From contig JAIXSA010000055.1 of NCBI GenBank assembly GCA_027484915.1, forward strand, positions 1-57,306: a DNA stretch of 57,306 nucleotides, in the 5' to 3' direction. Positions 16,593 to 24,284 of this stretch are shown here, piece by piece; position 1 is the stretch's first letter; every line of letters starts with the position of its first letter. The stretch is from Paracoccaceae bacterium. GTDB taxonomy: Bacteria > Pseudomonadota > Alphaproteobacteria > Rhodobacterales > Rhodobacteraceae. Below the pieces are notes generated by a model. It did not search any database. It was not told the DNA's origin and was given only the letters and a program-made list of their open reading frames with translations. The position numbers were made by a program, and so were the translations under genes.

Positions 16593-17404
16593 GGCCGGAC
16601 AAACTTGGCACCGGCCCCGGTGCCGCCAGAGATGACGCTGACCGCCCTGGCACCGCCGGACGATCCGGCCCGGCTGTCTTCAAGCGCGGCACGCAGGGCG
16701 ACCAGCGGTTCGGCCAGAGGCACGGCGATGGCGACCTTGCGTCCGTCAACCTCGGCCTTGGCCGAGATGACCGAGACGACCCTGGCCACCCCGTCCTCGA
16801 ACGTGAAGACCGGTGCGCCGGACGATCCGAAATCGACGTTGCAGGTCAGGATCAGCGCCTTGCGTTCATCGGCCAGAACCTCGCAAGCCTCCTGGATCGT
16901 CGGGGCCTCTTCGCGGTATTGCGCATAAGAGACGACGTCGACGGGGTCGCCCCTGACGGGTGCGGCGCCGGTCTGGAAGGGCTCCAGCGACGGCAGGCGG
17001 ATCGGCTGGCTCAGCTCCAGCAGTGCCAGATCGCCGCTGACGCGGTCCAGCTTGTCGTTCGCACCGTAGCGATAGTCGGGATGGGTGACGGCGCGGCTGA
17101 CGCTGCGGTACGCCACAGCACGGCCGTTGCGGAACCCGGCCTGGAACTCGATCTCCTCGGGGCGCATCTGGACGCCAGTGGTCTTGTCGTACAGGCAATG
17201 CGCGGCGGTCAGGACGAGTTGCGGGCCGATCAGCGCACCAGTGCAGAAGCCGTGCTTGCCCATGACCAGCTTGCCGACCGCATCCCAGCCGCGCGCGTCG
17301 TCCGCCGTTTCCAGCTTGACCATGCCTTCGTCCAAGGTCTGCGCGGGGGCCATGCCCGCCAGAGCCAGCCCCATCGCCAGTATTCCTGGGAACAGGTGAC
17401 GCAT
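16589..17404 (-). CDS. Secreted trypsin-like serine protease (S1), first of a tandem pair
   Basis: This 271-residue protein has a signal peptide (about residues 1-21, ending APAQ) and then an S1 peptidase domain. The triad is His69 (LTAAHC), Asp125 (SGDLALLEL) and Ser195 (DFGSSGAPV). It shares with the downstream copy the FCTGALI strand, the VVSYA stretch, the GSSGAPV nucleophile loop, and a Gly-rich tail ending GAKFVRP. It is translationally coupled to the second protease. Substrate is unknown; the replaced GDSGGP motif (no Asp before Ser) is common in bacterial V8/trypsin-like members. The start was chosen for the signal peptide; GGGAAGGTT lies just upstream. Confidence 0.88.
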   Translation of the reverse strand: MRHLFPGILAMGLALAGMAPAQTLDEGMVKLETADDARGWDAVGKLVMGKHGFCTGALIGPQLVLTAAHCLYDKTTGVQMRPEEIEFQAGFRNGRAVAYRSVSRAVTHPDYRYGANDKLDRVSGDLALLELSQPIRLPSLEPFQTGAAPVRGDPVDVVSYAQYREEAPTIQEACEVLADERKALILTCNVDFGSSGAPVFTFEDGVARVVSVISAKAEVDGRKVAIAVPLAEPLVALRAALEDSRAGSSGGARAVSVISGGTGAGAKFVRP

Positions 17405-17520
17405 GGAACCTTCCCCTCTTCCGCGCTGTCAGGGCTTTACAAGGAGAGTTTGGCGGATTTGGGGCGTCCTGCGCAAGCGCCGGTTCGGCCCTGGTTGCCA
17501 CTTTTGATCTACCGGTTCAT

Positions 17521-17556
17521 GAAACAAAGAGACGCAGTGAAGTGATCCACTGCGTC
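17521..17556 (-). terminator. Probable terminator of the small exported protein gene
   Basis: GACGCAGTG (17531-17539) pairs with CACTGCGTC (17548-17556) over an 8-nt loop. On the minus strand it is followed by TCTTTGTTTC. It lies about 130 bases beyond the stop of the 17685-18095 gene and upstream of the protease pair, so it insulates the two. The rest of 17405-17684 is AT-rich with no recognisable gene. Confidence 0.6.
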
Positions 17557-17684
17557 CAATCGGCGCTTAGATTAAAGCATCACTGCTATCTATCAAAGAC
17601 TGCTTCTGCGAAGCTAGCCTTCAAACGCGGGTTAACGTGTGGCACTTAATTTTTCTCAACTAAGGACACACAGCATTCCATGAG

Positions 17685-18095
17685 TTAGTGAGCAGCGTCC
17701 ATGTCAACGCGCGTATTCTCGCCAGCCTGCACGACACCAGCGATAGAGCTGCTGAACACGAAGCTGTCACCCGACGGAGCCACGAAGATGTTGAAGGCCG
17801 CGCCCGACGCGTAGGTAACGGTACCCGAGCAATCGGCATTCACGACATAGGTGGCGGTATCCTGTTCGACTGCTCCGCTTCCCGAAACGCTGACCCAGCT
17901 CTTCACATTGCCAGCGCCGTCATAGGTCTCCTGACCGACCTCCGCGTAAGGTTTTCCAGCCTCATCAGCGCCCTGCAGCCAGTAGGTATAGTGGCCCGTC
18001 AGCGAAGCCACCGAACATTCAGACGCGATTGCTGCATTGACCGACAGCATGCTGACCACAGACGCGCCAACCAAGGCGGCGAACTTATTGATCAT
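17685..18095 (-). CDS. Small exported protein of unknown function
   Basis: This 136-residue protein has a signal peptide (about residues 1-25, ending AAIAS) and a mature domain that begins ECSVASLTGHYTYW. Two Cys residues (in ECS and NADCSG) could form a disulfide. The repeated Tyr/Thr/Ser/Gly beta-strand pattern and the YVVNADCSGTVTY stretch resemble a widespread family of small extracellular beta-barrel-like proteins without assigned function. The ATG at 18093-18095 follows GGGGAA. Both flanks (17500-17690 and 18100-18250) are visibly AT-richer than the rest of the window, which suggests recent acquisition. Role unknown. Confidence 0.75.
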   Translation of the reverse strand: MINKFAALVGASVVSMLSVNAAIASECSVASLTGHYTYWLQGADEAGKPYAEVGQETYDGAGNVKSWVSVSGSGAVEQDTATYVVNADCSGTVTYASGAAFNIFVAPSGDSFVFSSSIAGVVQAGENTRVDMDAAH

Positions 18096-18283
18096 TGGTA
18101 TTCCCCATATTTTCAAGTTGATGGTCGGATCCACTTATCGATCTCGACGATCCGGCTCATAGCATAGAGCCAATTTCCAAATCCAACACCACCCAACATA
18201 TGAATAGAGAGATGAAAAGAACTGATGAGAAAATTACTTCAATCTTTGGGTCACTTCTTCTCTTTGGATTTCAGGAACAGCCC

Positions 18284-19573
18284 TTAGCCGATCAACGCGC
18301 GCGGCTGTGGCCCGCCGGTCGCCCAGTCGAGAAGTTCGACGGTGTGGACGACGGGAATGCCGGTGCCCGAGCCGATCTGCATCATGCAGCCGATGTTGCC
18401 CGCTGCAATCACCTGGGGGGCCCTCGCCTCCAGCGTCCGGACCTTGCGGGCCTTCAGCTCGGCGCTGATTTCGGGCTGGAGGAGGTTGTAGGTCCCCGCG
18501 CTGCCGCAGCAGAGGTGGCTGTCGGCGGGTTCCACCACCTCGAACCCGGCGCGTTTCAGCAGGTCCTTCGGAGCGGACTTGATCTGCTGGCCGTGTTGCA
18601 GACTGCAGGCGGCATGATAGGCCACCCTTAGGCCTTTGGGCACACCCGGCGGCAGGCCGATCCGGGTCAGCACTTCGCTGATATCCTTGGCCAATCCGGC
18701 GACCGTGGCGGCATCCTTGGCCAAGACAGGGTCGGTGCGGAACATGTGGCCGTAATCCTTTACCGTCGTCCCGCATCCGGAGGTGTTGATGACGATGGCA
18801 TCCAGTCCCCCCGCCTGCTTCTCGGCCATGAAGGCGCGAATGTTCGCGGCGGCGTGGGTATGGCTCAGGTCCTCTTTGCCCATGTGATGGGTCAGCGCCC
18901 CACAGCAGCCCTGGCCCTTGGCGATGACGACCTCACAGCCCAGACGGCGCAGAAGCCGGATCGTTGCGTCGTTGATGTCGGTGTTCAGCGCCTTTTGCGC
19001 GCAGCCGGTCATCAGCGCGACGCGCAGCCGCCGCTCGCCTTGTACGGGGAAGACCTGCGGGTCGTCGTTGCGGCTGACGGGCGGGATGGTCTTCGGGGCC
19101 ATCGCAAGCATGGCCTGCACCCGTGCGTCGGGGATCAACCAGGCGAAAGGCTTGCCGATCTTCGCGGCCAGTAGTGCCACGCGGAAACGGCCGGGATAGG
19201 GGATGATACGGGCCAGCACCGCCCGAAGCAGTCGGTCCATGAAGGGTCGCTTGTAGGTCTTTTCCACATGCGCGCGGGCATGGTCGATCAGGTGCATGTA
19301 GTGCACGCCGCTCGGGCAGGTCGTCATGCAGGCGAGGCAGGAGAGGCAACGGTCGATGTGCTTGACCGTCTTCTCATCCGCAGGCCGCCCGGCCTCCAGC
19401 ATATCCTTGATCAGGTAGATGCGGCCCCGAGGGCTGTCGAGTTCGTCGCCCAGTACCTGATAGGTCGGACATGTCGCCGTGCAGAACCCGCAATGGACGC
19501 AGGACCGAAGGATCTCGTTCGCCCGCGCGGTGCCGGGGTCCTTCAGCTGGTCGGGAGTAAACGTCGTCTGCAT
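18284..19573 (-). CDS. glcF: Glycolate oxidase iron-sulfur subunit
   Basis: This 429-residue subunit passes electrons from the GlcD/GlcE flavin subunits during glycolate to glyoxylate oxidation at the membrane. Two [4Fe-4S] cluster motifs are near the N-terminus: CVHCGFCTATCP and CLSCLACMTTCP. Two CCG domains follow, marked by GCAQKALN, GQGCCGALTHH and HAACSLQHGQ, with SHLCCGSAGTYN. Length and motif order match GlcF. The stop of glcE and the ATG of glcF share one base (TGATG), so the operon order is glcD-glcE-glcF, all on the minus strand. Confidence 0.94.
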   Translation of the reverse strand: MQTTFTPDQLKDPGTARANEILRSCVHCGFCTATCPTYQVLGDELDSPRGRIYLIKDMLEAGRPADEKTVKHIDRCLSCLACMTTCPSGVHYMHLIDHARAHVEKTYKRPFMDRLLRAVLARIIPYPGRFRVALLAAKIGKPFAWLIPDARVQAMLAMAPKTIPPVSRNDDPQVFPVQGERRLRVALMTGCAQKALNTDINDATIRLLRRLGCEVVIAKGQGCCGALTHHMGKEDLSHTHAAANIRAFMAEKQAGGLDAIVINTSGCGTTVKDYGHMFRTDPVLAKDAATVAGLAKDISEVLTRIGLPPGVPKGLRVAYHAACSLQHGQQIKSAPKDLLKRAGFEVVEPADSHLCCGSAGTYNLLQPEISAELKARKVRTLEARAPQVIAAGNIGCMMQIGSGTGIPVVHTVELLDWATGGPQPRALIG

Positions 19574-20655
19574 CAGCCCATCATCCCGGCATTGAGAATT
19601 CCACGCGGGTCGAACTTGGCCCGCAATCCGGCCGCAAGGGCCGCCACCTCGGGCGCCTCGGTCGAGAAGACCGGCCCGCCCTGCCCTTTGACCAGCGTCG
19701 CATGGCCCCGGCCCGCGACCGCCGCCGCAACCTCGGCCCCCCGGCCTGGCGGCAGCAAAAGCCAGATCAGCCCGCAGCCCCAGTCCCAGACCGCCTCTCC
19801 CTCCAGCCGCGCAACGACTTCGGCGGCCACCGTGGGCAGCGTGGACACCCGCCACACCTCGCCCGCCTTGCGCTGCAAGGGCACCACGTCCCGCACCTCG
19901 CGCCAGAGCGCGGCCGAGGCCGCCCCCTCGGCCACCGTCACGTCGCCGCCCAACCGCGCGGTCAGTTCCCGCACCCGATAGGCGACTGACCCGGTCATCC
20001 CCTCGACCCGCACCAGCGACCGCCCCGAATACCGCGCCGCGCCCGAGACGTCGAAGGGCGACCCAAGCGCCGAGCGCAAAGCGGCCAGCCCCGCCTCGTC
20101 GCCCAGGCCTTCGATGACCAGCGTCGCCTCGGCTTCCGGCACCGCCTGGACCTTGAAACTGACCTCGGACAACACGCCCAACACGCCCCGGCTGCCCGCC
20201 AGAAGCTTCACCAGGTCATAGCCGGTGACGTTCTTCATCACCCGCCCGCCGTTCTGGACCACGGTCCCCGATCCATCGACGAACCGCACCCCAATACAGG
20301 CGTCCCGACAGGCCCCGACCTGCACCCGCCGCGGACCCGAGGCATTCGCGGCCACCACCCCGCCGATGGTCGACACGCCCTCGCGACCCAGAAGTCCCCG
20401 CATATCCGGCACCTCGAAGGCCAGCCGCTGCCGCTCGCCCGCCAGCACGCGCTGCACCTCCGCCACCGGCGTCCCCGCCCGCACCACCAGCGTCAGCGCG
20501 CCCGGCTCGTACAGCTCCACCCCCGACAGGCCCCCGGTCTCCAGCACCTCGCCCACCGCATGGCCCAGCGTCCGCGTGCCCCCGCCCCGCACCAGCAGGG
20601 GACCCGAGGTCCCCGCCACCGCTTCCGCCAGTTCCGCTTCTGTCACAGGCCGCAT
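19573..20655 (-). CDS. glcE: Glycolate oxidase FAD-binding subunit
   Basis: This 360-residue FAD-binding PCMH-type subunit works with GlcD and GlcF. Visible features are the N-terminal PLLVRGGGTRTLG flavin loop, the GREGVSTIGGVVAANASGPRR segment (pyrophosphate binding) and VMKNVTGYDLVKLLAGSRG, which is typical of GlcE. The C-terminus ends FDPRGILNAGMMG, as in other glycolate/lactate flavoproteins. It lacks the full substrate domain seen in GlcD. A G-rich hairpin repeat fills the 64-bp gap to glcD. One-base overlap with glcF. Confidence 0.93.
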   Translation of the reverse strand: MRPVTEAELAEAVAGTSGPLLVRGGGTRTLGHAVGEVLETGGLSGVELYEPGALTLVVRAGTPVAEVQRVLAGERQRLAFEVPDMRGLLGREGVSTIGGVVAANASGPRRVQVGACRDACIGVRFVDGSGTVVQNGGRVMKNVTGYDLVKLLAGSRGVLGVLSEVSFKVQAVPEAEATLVIEGLGDEAGLAALRSALGSPFDVSGAARYSGRSLVRVEGMTGSVAYRVRELTARLGGDVTVAEGAASAALWREVRDVVPLQRKAGEVWRVSTLPTVAAEVVARLEGEAVWDWGCGLIWLLLPPGRGAEVAAAVAGRGHATLVKGQGGPVFSTEAPEVAALAAGLRAKFDPRGILNAGMMG

Positions 20656-20674
20656 CGCGCTCTCATTCTATGTC

Positions 20675-20720
20675 CACAAATATCCTGCGGGGGTCCGGGG
20701 GTGCAAAACCCCCGGGGGCT
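20675..20720. repeat. G-rich hairpin repeat family C, copy 1
   Basis: The element reads CACAAATATCC, then GGGGGTCCGGGGG, a 7-nt loop and CCCCCGG; the stem is CCGGGGG (20695-20701) with CCCCCGG (20709-20715). It lies inside the glc operon between glcD and glcE. A close relative is at 50946-50996 and the start of a third at 57271-57306. Confidence 0.85.
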
Positions 20721-22153
20721 CACCCCTCGCGACGCCCGGCACTTGCGCCCAACGGAAACACCTTCGCCGGGTTCAACAGCCACTTCGGGTCGAACACATC
20801 CTTCACCCGCATCTGCGCCTCCATGTCCTGGGGCGCGAACTGCACCGCCATCAGGTCGCGCTTCTCGATCCCCACGCCATGCTCGCCGGTCAGACACCCA
20901 CCCACCTCGACGCAAAGCTTCAGAATCTCGGCCCCGAAGGCCTCACAGCGCTCCAGATCACCGGGCTTGTTCGCGTTGAACAGGATCAACGGGTGCATGT
21001 TGCCGTCACCCGCGTGGAAGACGTTGCCGACGTCGAGGCCAAACTCCTGGCTCATCTCGCCGATCCGCTTCAGTACGAAAGGCAGCGAGGACACCGGGAT
21101 CGTCCCGTCGAGGCACATGTAGTCGTTGATTTGCCCCATCGCACCGAAGGCCGACTTCCGCCCCAGCCAGATGCGCTTGGCCTGGTCCTCGTCGGCGGCC
21201 TCGCGGAACTCCACGGGATCGTGGGCCAGCGCGATCTGCTTGATCCGACCGAGTTGTTCGGCGATCTCGGCGTCAGAGCCTTCCACCTCGATAATCAGCA
21301 AAGCCTCGCAGTCCGGGTAGCCTGCTTTGGCGAAGGCTTCCGTCGCGCGGATGCAGGGGCGGTCCATGAATTCGATGGCGACGGGCAGGATACCCGCCTT
21401 GATGATGTCGCTGACGCAGGCCCCCGCCACCTCGTTCGAGTTGAAGCCGACCAGCACCGGCCGCGCGCCTTCGGGCTTCGGCAGGATCCGCAGCCAGGCC
21501 TCGGTCACGACGCCGAGCTGCCCCTCGGACCCGCAGACGACGCCCAGAAGGTCCAGCCCGGACGGCTCTCCCCACGGCCCGCCCAACGTCAGCACGGTCC
21601 CGTCCATCTTGACCAGCGTCACACCCAGAAGGTTGTTCGTCGTCACTCCATACTTCAGGCAGTGCGCACCACCGGAGTTCATCGCGATGTTCCCGGCAAT
21701 GGCGCAGGCCAGCTGGCTGGAGGGGTCGGGGGCGTAGAAGAACCCCTCTGCCTCTACCGCGCCGGAGACCGAAAGGTTCGTCCGCCCAGACTGAACCCGG
21801 ATGAAGCGGTTTTCATAATCCGTCTCGATCACCGCATTCATCCGCGCGACGCCCAGAATCACGCTGTCCGCGGTCGGCATCGCCCCACCAGCAAGCGAGG
21901 TCCCCGACCCGCGCGGCACGACCGGGACGCCCTCTTCCCAGCAGACCCGCAGCACGGCCGAGACCTCGGCGGTCGTCCGTGGCAGCACGGCGGCCAATGG
22001 CGGGCAGCGGTAGGCGGTCAGCGCGTCGCACTCGTAGGCGCGCAACTCCTCCAGCGCGTCGATCACTGCGTCTGGTGGCAGGACCGCGCGCAGTCGCGCC
22101 ACGATCCGGGCCTTGCGGGCAATCACCCCCAGGTCGGGCGCTGGCATGTCCAT
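20720..22153 (-). CDS. glcD: Glycolate oxidase subunit GlcD
   Basis: This 477-residue FAD-linked oxidase carries the catalytic site for glycolate (or D-lactate) oxidation. The PCMH FAD domain has VVPRGSGTSLAGGAMP and PDPSSQLACAIAGNIAMNSGG with NNLLGVTLV. The C-terminal domain has NVFHAGDGNMHPLI, CLTGEHGVGIEK (metal/substrate ligands) and FDPKWLLNPAKVFP. The ATG at 22151-22153 follows GGAGGATCGCCA, an ideal ribosome site; further upstream in-frame codons lie in the promoter. It heads the glcDEF operon. A symmetric site overlapping the -10 element suggests repression. Confidence 0.94.
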   Translation of the reverse strand: MDMPAPDLGVIARKARIVARLRAVLPPDAVIDALEELRAYECDALTAYRCPPLAAVLPRTTAEVSAVLRVCWEEGVPVVPRGSGTSLAGGAMPTADSVILGVARMNAVIETDYENRFIRVQSGRTNLSVSGAVEAEGFFYAPDPSSQLACAIAGNIAMNSGGAHCLKYGVTTNNLLGVTLVKMDGTVLTLGGPWGEPSGLDLLGVVCGSEGQLGVVTEAWLRILPKPEGARPVLVGFNSNEVAGACVSDIIKAGILPVAIEFMDRPCIRATEAFAKAGYPDCEALLIIEVEGSDAEIAEQLGRIKQIALAHDPVEFREAADEDQAKRIWLGRKSAFGAMGQINDYMCLDGTIPVSSLPFVLKRIGEMSQEFGLDVGNVFHAGDGNMHPLILFNANKPGDLERCEAFGAEILKLCVEVGGCLTGEHGVGIEKRDLMAVQFAPQDMEAQMRVKDVFDPKWLLNPAKVFPLGASAGRREG

Positions 22154-22177
22154 TGGCGATCCTCCGCTGACTGGTAA

Positions 22178-22207
22178 GAAATTATAACCAATTTCACCTG
22201 CTGACAA
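22178..22207 (-). promoter_or_regulatory. glcDEF promoter with overlapping symmetric operator
   Basis: On the minus strand TTGTCA (complement of 22202-22207) and a perfect TATAAT (complement of 22181-22186) are 15 bases apart. The -10 lies inside the inverted repeat GAAATT-N6-AATTTC (22178-22195), and a wider TTGGT...ACCA symmetry is also present. This fits a repressor site, for example a GntR/FadR-family GlcC-like regulator; no such gene is in the window. Confidence 0.55.
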
Positions 22208-22235
22208 GGGAAAACCCCAGACCTAGTCTCTGCGG

Positions 22236-22922
22236 ATGACGATGGACCTTGGCAGCCTTGCGACGCTTGACCTCCTTCTCCTGGCAGGGCTCGTGCTGTG
22301 CTGGCTTGTCTCGGGCTGGCTCAGCGAGCATCCGCCGCAAAGCCTGCCCTCGGTGTCGCTCCTGATGGAGGACTACCGGCGCGACTGGATGCGGACTTTC
22401 GTCACCCGCCAGCCGCGCATCTTCGACGCCACGCTGATCGACTCATTGCGTCAGGGGACGGCCTTTTTCGCCAGTGCCTGCATGATCGCCATCGGCGGCG
22501 GGGTGGCGCTGATCGGCAATGCGGCGGCGGTCCAGCGGCTGACGGAAGAGCTGCCCATCGGCGCGGGGCCGGATGTCGCGCTGAAGATGCTGCCGGTGAT
22601 CGGGTTCCTGGCCAACGCACTCTTGAAATTCGTCTGGGCGCATCGGCTGTTCGGCTACTGCTCGATCCTGATGGCGGCCGTTCCGAACGATCCGGCGGAC
22701 CCGCTGGCCTTCCACCGTGCCGGACAGGCGGCCGAGATCAACATTACCGCCGCTCGCAGTTTCAATCGCGGACTGAAGTCGATCTATTTCGCGCTTGCGG
22801 CCCTGGGTTGGCTGCTTGGCCCCTGGGGACTTTTGGCGGGCACGGTGCTGGCGACCGGCATCCTTCTGCGACGCGAGTTTGCCAGCCATTCACGCCGGGT
22901 CATACTCGCGCGTGAGCCGTAG
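22236..22922 (+). CDS. DUF599-family membrane protein
   Basis: This 228-residue integral membrane protein matches the DUF599 pattern: an N-terminal helix (about residues 10-30), the conserved MEDYRRDWMRTFVTRQPRIFDATLI stretch, and further helices at about 72-92, 110-135, 175-200 and 203-220. A NRGLKSIYFALAALGWLLGP segment is conserved near the end. Function unknown. It is divergent from glcD, with the start codon about 82 bp from the glcD start. Its 3' end overlaps the converging amine oxidase gene by 33 bp. The ATG at 22236 or the in-frame ATG at 22242 could be used. Confidence 0.85.
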   Translation: MTMDLGSLATLDLLLLAGLVLCWLVSGWLSEHPPQSLPSVSLLMEDYRRDWMRTFVTRQPRIFDATLIDSLRQGTAFFASACMIAIGGGVALIGNAAAVQRLTEELPIGAGPDVALKMLPVIGFLANALLKFVWAHRLFGYCSILMAAVPNDPADPLAFHRAGQAAEINITAARSFNRGLKSIYFALAALGWLLGPWGLLAGTVLATGILLRREFASHSRRVILAREP

Positions 22923-24140
22923 GGCCACCTGCCCCGCCACCGCCTCGCCCGAGAGCCGTGCCCCGGCGGCGGTCTGCTTCAAACCCCCGGCCAGCGCCTC
23001 GCCTGCGAACCAGATGCGGTCGCCGACCGGGTCCTTCAGCAGCTCGCGGGCATGGGCCTTGCCGGGACGCGCGGCGGCGTAGCCGCCCCGGACATGACGC
23101 TCGGCCGACCAGTTGGTCATCGTGCCGTGGGTCACGGCGCGGCGCACGTCCGAGCCGAAGATGTCCACCAGCCGGTCGGTGACGAAGTCCACCGCCGTCG
23201 CACGACCCGCCGCCTCCATCTCCCAGGCGAAGTCGCCGCCGACGAAGCCGACCATCAGGTCAAGATCGAAGGGGAAGGCAAGGAAATACAGGTCATGGCG
23301 CGCGTGGCGTTCAATCAGCACGTCGTCGAAGGGTTTCAAGCCCAGGCGCGTGCCTTCGATCCGGACCGGGATCTTGGTCAGAAGCCCCATCGGCAGATCG
23401 CAGATCGCTTCCAGATGGCTGTCCGGCAGGTCGGGAGTGAAGGTGATGTCCTCGAAGGCCAGGACCCCGGTCGAGACGGTGACGATCACGCATTTCGCCC
23501 GGATCGTGCCTTGCGGCGTTTCCACCTCGACCCCCGGTCCGTCCCAGCGGATGCGCTTCACCGGGGTCCCCAGGGTGACCGGCACGTCGGCACCCCAGCG
23601 GTGGATCAGCGCGCCGAACCCTTCCCTGGTGAAGTAGTTCGGGTCCAGGTCCGCCGCCGCGCGGTAGTCGGTCACGCTGATCTCGTCATCATCCGCGCCA
23701 AAGTCCATCGGCCCGGCAAAGGTGGCGCTGACCCGCAGGCCGTGGCAGGCCTCGACCAGGGTCGACAGCCGGTCGCTAGAGCCTTTGTGGCGTTCGATGC
23801 AGACGGCAAGCTCGGCCTCGGCGCGCTTTTCACGGTCCATCTCGGCGGCGCTGGCCTTGCGGCGGCCGAACCAGAGGTGATCAAGTCCCATGTCGTGGTG
23901 CTGCAGGGTCCAGCCGGCCGCAACGGCCTCGGGGAAGAAGGGGTTGCGGTCGGCGGCGTGAAGCCAGGCGCAGCCGATGTCGAAGGGCACGCCGAAGTCG
24001 GTCGTGGTGGTCCAGGCGCGACCGCCGATCCGGTCCATCGCCTCCACCACCCGGAAGGTCAGCCCGGCCGTCCTGAGCCGTTTGGCCGCAGCCAGACCGG
24101 CACAACCTGCGCCCACGATGACGACATCAACATCCGACAT
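22890..24140 (-). CDS. FAD-dependent amine oxidase family protein
   Basis: This 416-residue flavoprotein is of the monoamine/polyamine oxidase superfamily. The Rossmann dinucleotide motif IVGAGCAGLAAAKRL lies at residues 8-22, followed by RIGGRAWT. The C-terminal FAD-binding block has GGYAAARPG and IWFAGEA. Substrate side residues are not diagnostic; polyamines or aromatic amines are possible. It is probably cytosolic as there is no signal peptide. Its last 33 bases overlap the end of the DUF599 gene on the other strand. Confidence 0.85.
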   Translation of the reverse strand: MSDVDVVIVGAGCAGLAAAKRLRTAGLTFRVVEAMDRIGGRAWTTTTDFGVPFDIGCAWLHAADRNPFFPEAVAAGWTLQHHDMGLDHLWFGRRKASAAEMDREKRAEAELAVCIERHKGSSDRLSTLVEACHGLRVSATFAGPMDFGADDDEISVTDYRAAADLDPNYFTREGFGALIHRWGADVPVTLGTPVKRIRWDGPGVEVETPQGTIRAKCVIVTVSTGVLAFEDITFTPDLPDSHLEAICDLPMGLLTKIPVRIEGTRLGLKPFDDVLIERHARHDLYFLAFPFDLDLMVGFVGGDFAWEMEAAGRATAVDFVTDRLVDIFGSDVRRAVTHGTMTNWSAERHVRGGYAAARPGKAHARELLKDPVGDRIWFAGEALAGGLKQTAAGARLSGEAVAGQVALRLTREYDPA

Positions 24141-24218
24141 TCCGAAATCCCTCCGCGCTCAAATGCGGACAGGATGACCAAGCGGCCGATTCGCGCCAAG
24201 GCCGGGCTCTGCAGGCAC

Positions 24219-24279
24219 CGCTCATCGCTTCCTGCGGTCGCTCTTCGCTGCGCGGGCCGACCGAAGGGAGAGATGAGCG
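24219..24279. repeat. Intergenic hairpin repeat family B, diverged copy
   Basis: Two 22-nt arms, 24219-24240 and 24258-24279, are complementary except for a few mismatches; the outer CGCTCATC/GATGAGCG and inner CGGTCG/CGACCG pairs are perfect. The loop is 17 nt. The left arm plus loop resembles the complement of the 30-bp core at 15063-15092. It lies just beyond the stop of the VWA-like gene at 24285 and may also end that transcript. Confidence 0.75.
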
Positions 24280-24284
24280 TTTGG

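Noticed and set aside
17405-17684. Possible tRNA or small RNA gene in the AT-rich gap
   Set aside because: No cloverleaf or conserved tRNA boxes were found; the only structure is the terminator-like hairpin at 17531-17556.
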